From: an uncultured Rhodospirillales bacterium
GTDB lineage: Bacteria; Pseudomonadota; Alphaproteobacteria; Acetobacterales; Acetobacteraceae
Direction: 5' to 3'
DNA length: 5,698 nucleotides
Assembly: GCA_903932545.1 (NCBI GenBank)
Contig: CAIZGT010000447.1
Coordinates: 1-5,698, forward strand
The notes under the pieces: model-generated
Database searches by the model: none
Told to the model about the DNA's origin: nothing
Seen by the model: only the letters and a program-made list of their open reading frames with translations
Position numbers and translations under genes: made by a program
Shown: positions 1-5,698 of the stretch, in pieces
How the letters are laid out: each line of letters opens with the position of its first letter
How positions within the stretch are numbered: the first letter of the stretch is position 1

Positions 1-1
1 A

Positions 2-766
2 GAAGGCCTCGGCGGCGCAGAGGCAATGATCGCCGACGATCTGTTCCAGCGTTTCCCCTGCAATGCCGTCTATGGCCTGCACAACCGCCCTGGCCTGCCG
101 GTGGATCAATTCATGATGCGCCCCGGTGCGATGATGGCCGGTGGCGCGTTCTTCGACATCGCCATCACCGGCAAAGGCGGCCACGGCGCGCGGCCAGAGG
201 TGAGTGTTGATCCGGTTCTGGTCGCAGCGCACATCATCTCTGCCGCGCAAAGCATCGTCTCACGCAATCTGCCGCCGCGCGAACAGGCGGTGGTCAGCAT
301 CACCACCATGAATTCCGGCGCTGCCTACAACGTCATCCCCGACAGCGCCGTGCTGCGCGGCACCGCGCGGGCGTTCCAGCGTGAGACGCTCAACACCATC
401 GAAGCCCGTCTGCGCGATCTCGCCACCAACATCGCCGCAGGCTTCGGCGCCACCGCGAGCCTTGATTTCCGCTTCCTGTTCGCCCCGGTGGTGAATGACC
501 CAGCGGCCACCGAATTGTGTGGCGATGCGGCGGCGTCGCTGGTCGGTGAGGCGAAAGTGGAGCGCATGGGGCCGCAGATGATGGGCTCGGAGGATTTCTC
601 CTTCATGCTCGAAGCCTGCTCCGGCGCGTTCATCAATGTCGGAAACGGCGTGGAATCTGCGCCACTGCACAACCCGAAATACAATTTCAATGACGCCGCC
701 ATTCCCTATGGCGCGGGCGTGCTAGCGGCGATTGTTGAAAAGAAACTGCAAAAATCCGCGTTCTGA
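2..766 (+). CDS. M20-family amidohydrolase (hippurate hydrolase/N-acyl amino acid hydrolase type), 5' end cut by window
   Basis: The reading frame is open from the first bases, so the gene starts upstream; 254 residues are visible and roughly a third of a usual ~390-residue M20D enzyme is missing. The first codon (Glu, then GLGGAEAM) fits the end of the family's 'AEEG' metal/catalytic Glu motif. Counting from it, GLHN with H27 is a conserved metal-ligand motif, GGHGARP with H61 lies in the lid/dimerisation domain, GSEDFSFM (E197) and LHNPKYNF (H223) complete the C-terminal active-site motifs. Members are cytosolic, metal-dependent enzymes that hydrolyse amide bonds of N-acyl amino acids or similar small substrates; the substrate cannot be read from sequence. 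There is no sign of frameshift or decay. The family call is strong; a specific name such as HipO, or an auxin-conjugate or indole-type hydrolase, would be a guess. It ends 58 bp before the receiver gene on the same strand. Confidence 0.93.
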   Translation, partial: EGLGGAEAMIADDLFQRFPCNAVYGLHNRPGLPVDQFMMRPGAMMAGGAFFDIAITGKGGHGARPEVSVDPVLVAAHIISAAQSIVSRNLPPREQAVVSITTMNSGAAYNVIPDSAVLRGTARAFQRETLNTIEARLRDLATNIAAGFGATASLDFRFLFAPVVNDPAATELCGDAAASLVGEAKVERMGPQMMGSEDFSFMLEACSGAFINVGNGVESAPLHNPKYNFNDAAIPYGAGVLAAIVEKKLQKSAF

Positions 767-792
767 ACCGTTTGTTAATCCTTCCGGCGCAG

Positions 793-824
793 GCTTCCCG
801 CACCATCACCTTGGAGCGGGAAGC
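793..824 (+). promoter_or_regulatory. Perfect 9-bp inverted repeat abutting the receiver-gene start codon
   Basis: GCTTCCCGC (793-801) and GCGGGAAGC (816-824) are exact reverse complements separated by 14 nt; the next base is the A of the ATG. The Shine-Dalgarno-like GGAG (813-816) sits in the 3' side of the loop and the first stem base. In RNA this would form a GC-rich hairpin at the ribosome-binding site. It could damp translation of the receiver, be a protein-binding site, or form the 3' end of the upstream amidohydrolase transcript. No U-tract follows, so a classical intrinsic terminator is unlikely. The repeat is seen directly; any function is inference. Confidence 0.5.
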
Positions 825-1241
825 ATGCCCGGAACCAGCAAGCGGCTGTTGATTGTGGAGGATCAGGAGTTGGTCGCTATGACCATCGCCTCTATCGTGC
901 GTCGGCTGAACTATGAATTGGTCGGCTCGGCCGCCACAGCCGATCGTGCGTTGGAGTTGGTGGAATCCTATCAGCCCGATGTGGTGCTGATGGATTTGCA
1001 GCTGCGCGGCGGTCGTGACGGGGTCGAGACGGCGCGAGCAATCCAGGCGCGTTGTGCGGCGCGAATCGTGTTCCTCACCGCTTTGGGAGACATGGAATCA
1101 ATCGCCCGGATGCGCTCAGTCTCGCCAGTCGGCATCGTCCTCAAGCCATTCCGCCGGTCGGAACTGTTCCGCCATCTCATGCTGGCAGCCGCCAATCAAG
1201 CCCCCGCTTCTGAGCCATTCACCCGCGCGATTGCAGGCTAG
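825..1241 (+). CDS. Stand-alone response-regulator receiver (CheY-like) protein
   Basis: This 138-residue protein is a single receiver domain with no output domain. The hallmark residues are present: acidic pair E12-D13 in LLIVEDQ, phosphoacceptor D57 in DVVLMDLQL, T85 in IVFLTA, and K107 followed by P108 in LKPF. The pattern 'MDLQL..G.DGVETA ... LTA ... VLKPF' resembles receivers that accompany HWE/HisKA_2-type sensor kinases, which I recall from the family rather than from a search. It should be a cytosolic phosphorelay component taking phosphate from a histidine kinase that is not in this window. I chose the ATG at 825 because GGAG lies 8 nt upstream and receiver homology begins a few residues later; the open frame back to a TTG at 732 would overlap the amidohydrolase and add no recognisable sequence. 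The partner kinase and output are unknown. Confidence 0.92.
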   Translation: MPGTSKRLLIVEDQELVAMTIASIVRRLNYELVGSAATADRALELVESYQPDVVLMDLQLRGGRDGVETARAIQARCAARIVFLTALGDMESIARMRSVSPVGIVLKPFRRSELFRHLMLAAANQAPASEPFTRAIAG

Positions 1242-1380
1242 GCCAACAATTCTGCCTGGTATGTCAGCGCGATCGCGCAATATCTCTGTTTACGCGCCAA
1301 GATTGAACAAATTACACTCCATTCCAGTTTGGCGGTCTCCTCGTCAGCGTCGCTATGCGCCTTTTTGCTTTGGGTTTTTT
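1242..1380. other. Intergenic gap between receiver and glycosyltransferase genes
   Basis: This 139-bp stretch is poorer in GC than its flanks. It contains a perfect 12-bp palindrome GCGCGATCGCGC (1267-1278). A weak GGCG...CGCC pairing (1331-1334 with 1358-1361), with a tiny inner AGCG/CGCT pairing, is followed by TTTTT (1362-1366); it could act as a poor terminator for the receiver gene, but the stem is too short to call. In the glycosyltransferase frame it is open back to an ATG at 1261, but it uses codons such as AGA and TTA that are unusual for the neighbours, so I treat it as non-coding. I found no convincing sigma-70 promoter in it. Confidence 0.5.
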
Positions 1381-2817
1381 ATGACGCCAATCTCAGTCTG
1401 GAACGCGGCACTCTTATTCGCGTTGGGTGATTTCGCTTTGTTGCTGATCTCAGCCGATTATCGCGGCCCGTCGTTTGACGATTTCGCAACATTCTATTTC
1501 GCCGAGCCAAGCGTCTCATGGGGAGAGGCTTGGCGTCATCTCTGGCCCACCGAAACCAACCCGCCTTTGTTCTACGCCTTGGCGCGGCTGTGGCGTGATG
1601 GCGCAGGCGTCACGCTGTGGGCGCGGCGGATGATCAATGTTTGGCCATTGTTGGCGGCGGCGTTCTGGTGGAGCCAGCGGTTTCGCCCGGCATCATCCGA
1701 GCAGCGCCAATTTCTGCTGATTTACGCGCTGGGCGCAGTCTCAAGCTATTATTTTTTCAAGGATTTTACCTTTTACCGCTCCTATTTTCTGCAATACATC
1801 GCAGCCTTTATCTTCGTCGGTGCCGCAACACTCAACCATTTGCAACAGCGCCGCGGCCTGGATGGCTGGCAAATTCTGGCCATCCCGTTTCTGGTCAATT
1901 TGCATCAGGTCACCACGCTGTATTTCGGGATATTTCTCGCCCTGCTGTTGCTGATCGACCTCCGCGCGCGCAATCTGCGCCGCCCGCTGGTAATGGGCGG
2001 TTTGGCGCTCATCTGCCTGATCCCATTGCTCGCCTTCATCTGGTTGCAGCATTTCGAGCAGAGTGCGGTGATGAACCACGCGGCATGGATCAAGCCGCGC
2101 AGCTTCATTGAAGCCCTGCGCGCCGTGCTGGGATTTCTGCCGCGCGCGCTGGGGCAGAACTGGGTTCTGATCGCGGCTGGGCTGATCGGGCTGGTAGGAT
2201 TTACCGCGCAACCTGCCATCCGGTTCTGGCAGCGCGTCCTTGGTGCTGCGATCACGCTGGCAACATTGCTGTTGCTGGCAGCGAACGAAATTGTGCCGCT
2301 CATTGTCGATCGCTACTTCGCGTTCATGACCGTGGTCACCATCGCCATTCTGGCGCTGGCCAGCCTGCGCGTGGCGGAGCGTTTCAAATGGTTCACGCCG
2401 CTGCTGCTCGGCTTTGCCGCCATCTATAGTGGTGCCGAATTCAACCTCGCGCTGCGTGATCAGGGTTGGCGGCAGGGGGCGAGCAGAGTGGCGCAGGAGA
2501 TCGCCAAATGCCCCACCACACATGTGCATGCCGGCGCGTTTCCGGCCAATGAGTTCGAAACTGCGGGGCTTGCGTTTCTGGCGGCCGAATTCGGCTTTAT
2601 CACGCTGCCAGCCGATCAAATTGAGCGCCCGACGCAATGCCCCGTGCTCTATTGGTCCGAAATCAGCGGTCCGCTCGCGCCAAATCTTGCATCGTGGCAG
2701 GGCGATTTGGTGCGCGCCGCAAATGCCAGCTCAAGCTGGGCATTGCCGGAAGACATGCTGACCCACGCCAGTGCTGAGCGCACCAAGAACGGCGTGATCA
2801 TCATCGTCACGCCGTAA
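1381..2817 (+). CDS. Multi-pass membrane protein, probable GT-C (PMT/ArnT-like, GT39/PMT_2) glycosyltransferase
   Basis: The 478-residue product has about ten hydrophobic segments (near residues 8-25, 85-97, 110-126, 136-151, 165-192, 203-222, 258-275, 288-310, 316-335 and 340-355), then a soluble C-terminal tail of about 120 residues. GT-C features are visible: after the first membrane segment an acidic D33-D34 in 'SFDDFATFYF', where the family keeps its catalytic acid, then NPPLFYALARLW (60-71), matching the 'HPPLYY' motif, and NLHQVTTLYFG (173-183), resembling the 'THYFG' motif. Such enzymes move a sugar from a polyprenyl-phosphate donor onto lipid, glycan or protein at the periplasmic face; donor and acceptor are unknown here. 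C377 and C420 in the tail could pair. The start is uncertain: no good ribosome-binding site precedes ATG 1381 (T-rich, GGG at 1372-1374), and in-frame ATG 1261 would add 40 basic residues. Confidence 0.72.
   Translation: MTPISVWNAALLFALGDFALLLISADYRGPSFDDFATFYFAEPSVSWGEAWRHLWPTETNPPLFYALARLWRDGAGVTLWARRMINVWPLLAAAFWWSQRFRPASSEQRQFLLIYALGAVSSYYFFKDFTFYRSYFLQYIAAFIFVGAATLNHLQQRRGLDGWQILAIPFLVNLHQVTTLYFGIFLALLLLIDLRARNLRRPLVMGGLALICLIPLLAFIWLQHFEQSAVMNHAAWIKPRSFIEALRAVLGFLPRALGQNWVLIAAGLIGLVGFTAQPAIRFWQRVLGAAITLATLLLLAANEIVPLIVDRYFAFMTVVTIAILALASLRVAERFKWFTPLLLGFAAIYSGAEFNLALRDQGWRQGASRVAQEIAKCPTTHVHAGAFPANEFETAGLAFLAAEFGFITLPADQIERPTQCPVLYWSEISGPLAPNLASWQGDLVRAANASSSWALPEDMLTHASAERTKNGVIIIVTP
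1400..1424 (+). promoter_or_regulatory. Exact match to EcfG-type promoter consensus (GGAAC-N16-CGTT) at the 5' end of the glycosyltransferase gene
   Basis: GGAAC (1400-1404) and CGTT (1421-1424) are separated by exactly 16 nt. The sigma-EcfG promoters of the alphaproteobacterial general stress response have the known consensus GGAAC-N16/17-CGTT. The match lies inside the chosen coding sequence, 19 bp after its start, so transcripts would begin inside the gene. It would only make sense if translation starts further downstream or the transcript has another role. It was the only match I found when checking GGAAC and GTTCC sites by eye across the window. Chance remains the simplest explanation. 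Confidence 0.2.
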
Positions 2818-2828
2818 CACCACCGGGC

Positions 2829-3341
2829 CTAGAATGGGATATCGTCGTCCAAATCGCCATGCCCGCTCGGGCTATCCCATGATGGCGCGCCGCCGCCGCC
2901 ACGCTGCGCTGGTGCGCGTGAAGCCGGAGCCGCAGCACGTTCGCGCGGGGCATATCCACCGCCGCCGCCGCCCATCTCCGAGTCACCACTTGCCCGCCCG
3001 CCAACCAGTGTGAGCTCACCACGATACTGACGCAGCACCACTTCCGTGGTCTCCCGCTCAGCGCCGTCTTTATCGGTGAACTTCCGCGACTCAAGTGCGC
3101 CTTCGAGATAGACCTCCGAGCCCTTCTTCAGGAACCGCTCAGCAATCCCACCCAGCGCCTCGTTAAAGATCACCACTTTGTGCCATTGCGTGCGCTCTTT
3201 GCGCTCGCCACTCGCCTTATCGTTCCAGGTTTCGGAGGTCGCAACCGAGAAACTCACCACTTTCCCGCCCGACGGCATGCTGCGCGCTTCCGGGTCGCGG
3301 CCGAGTCGGCCCAGCAAAATCACCTTGTTCACGCCCGCCAT
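2829..3341 (-). CDS. ssb: Single-stranded DNA-binding protein SSB
   Basis: This complete 170-residue SSB binds and protects single-stranded DNA during replication, recombination and repair, normally as a homotetramer. Residues 1-113 form the OB fold: it opens MAGVNKVILLGRLGRDPE, has the DNA-stacking aromatics W39, W53 and F59 (equivalent to E. coli W40, W54, F60), and ends at the GELTLVGG strand. Residues 114-160 are a Gly/Ala/Pro/Arg-rich disordered linker with Gly runs at 124-129 and 148-151. The tail DLDDDIPF (163-170) is the conserved acidic tip that recruits partner proteins. GGGGCGG (complement of 3347-3353) five bases before the ATG is a plausible ribosome-binding site. The gene converges with the glycosyltransferase gene, 11 bp apart with no visible terminator between them, and diverges from uvrA across 98 bp, a common arrangement in Proteobacteria. 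Confidence 0.98.
   Translation of the reverse strand: MAGVNKVILLGRLGRDPEARSMPSGGKVVSFSVATSETWNDKASGERKERTQWHKVVIFNEALGGIAERFLKKGSEVYLEGALESRKFTDKDGAERETTEVVLRQYRGELTLVGGRASGDSEMGGGGGGYAPRERAAAPASRAPAQRGGGGAPSWDSPSGHGDLDDDIPF
2955..2973. repeat. Short GCC/GGC trinucleotide run in the ssb linker
   Basis: Four uninterrupted CCG units plus flanking near-units encode the Gly run (residues 124-129) of SSB on the minus strand. A similar short run sits at 2888-2900. These are ordinary low-complexity linker codons, though tracts of this kind can vary in length by slippage without breaking the frame. Confidence 0.6.
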
Positions 3342-3439
3342 GTCATCCGCCCCACAACCAAATCGAGGGACAAACCTAGCGCGCCCGACCGTGCAGCGCC
3401 ATATGAAGTTATCCTGAGAAGATTACCCGAAAGAGCATT
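3342..3439. promoter_or_regulatory. Shared ssb/uvrA divergent intergenic region
   Basis: The 98 bp between the two divergent start codons must hold the promoters of both genes unless either is read from further away. I could not pick convincing -35/-10 pairs on either strand. Neither the alphaproteobacterial LexA motif GTTC-N7-GTTC (or GAAC-N7-GAAC) nor the E. coli CTG-N10-CAG box is present. An imperfect tandem repeat lies at 3405-3430. The uvrA ribosome-binding site is at best GAAAGAG (3429-3435), four bases from the ATG. Confidence 0.6.
3405..3430 (+). repeat. Imperfect tandem 13-bp direct repeat upstream of uvrA
   Basis: GAAGTTATCCTGA (3405-3417) is followed immediately by GAAGATTACCCGA (3418-3430); 9 of 13 positions agree without gaps. 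It ends 9 bp before the uvrA ATG and overlaps the likely ribosome-binding site by two bases. Tandem half-sites of this size can be operators, but the identity is modest and chance is possible. Confidence 0.35.

Positions 3440-5698
<2,259 letters not shown>

Noticed and set aside
732..824. N-terminal extension of the receiver from a TTG at 732
   Set aside because: It would overlap the amidohydrolase by 35 bp and translate the hairpin; receiver homology starts only after the ATG at 825, which has its own ribosome-binding site.
1741..2637. 298-residue minus-strand open frame opposite the glycosyltransferase gene
   Set aside because: Its product is a Gln/Arg-rich sequence with no recognisable domain, as expected for the antisense frame of a gene rich in Leu codons; the plus-strand frame has coherent membrane segments and family motifs.
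2818..2828. Bidirectional terminator between the convergent glycosyltransferase and ssb genes
   Set aside because: The gap is only 11 bp and neither it nor the adjoining coding ends show a stem followed by a T-run.
3342..3439. LexA/SOS box between ssb and uvrA
   Set aside because: I looked for GTTC-N7-GTTC, GAAC-N7-GAAC and CTG-N10-CAG; none is present. A lone GTTC at 3327-3330 lies inside ssb and has no partner.

Overview
The window carries ordinary chromosomal genes of an alphaproteobacterium, with GC-rich coding DNA. The main support is UvrA: its wording (LSGGESQR signature, GVSGGGKSS second P-loop, the run after it) and the SSB 'RQYRGELTLVGG' stretch resemble alphaproteobacterial orthologues as I remember them. 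The divergent ssb/uvrA pair is also seen in other Proteobacteria, so it is weaker evidence. I cannot name a genus.

Layout. Bases 2-766 (+) are the C-terminal two thirds of an M20-family amidohydrolase (hippurate hydrolase/aminoacylase type), cut by the left edge. Bases 825-1241 (+) encode a stand-alone response-regulator receiver domain of 138 residues. Its start codon directly abuts a perfect 9-bp inverted repeat. A 139-bp, relatively AT-rich gap (1242-1380) follows. Bases 1381-2817 (+) encode a multi-pass membrane protein that looks like a GT-C (PMT/ArnT-like) glycosyltransferase. Convergent to it, only 11 bp away, is ssb (2829-3341, -). A 98-bp gap (3342-3439) separates ssb from the divergent uvrA (3440 to the right edge, +), which is open through 753 codons and lacks its C-terminal part.

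How the genes relate. ssb and uvrA are functionally linked through single-strand DNA protection and nucleotide-excision repair, and they share one intergenic control region. I could not find the alphaproteobacterial LexA motif (GTTC-N7-GTTC) there, but there is an imperfect 13-bp tandem repeat just before uvrA. The three genes to the left (amidohydrolase, receiver, glycosyltransferase) run in the same direction, but they share no evident pathway and the gaps do not argue for one tight operon.

I do not see a novel system here. The points worth a second look are regulatory: the hairpin at the receiver start, an exact EcfG-type promoter match at the 5' end of the glycosyltransferase gene, and the tandem repeat in the ssb/uvrA gap. 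All three are modest signals that could be chance.
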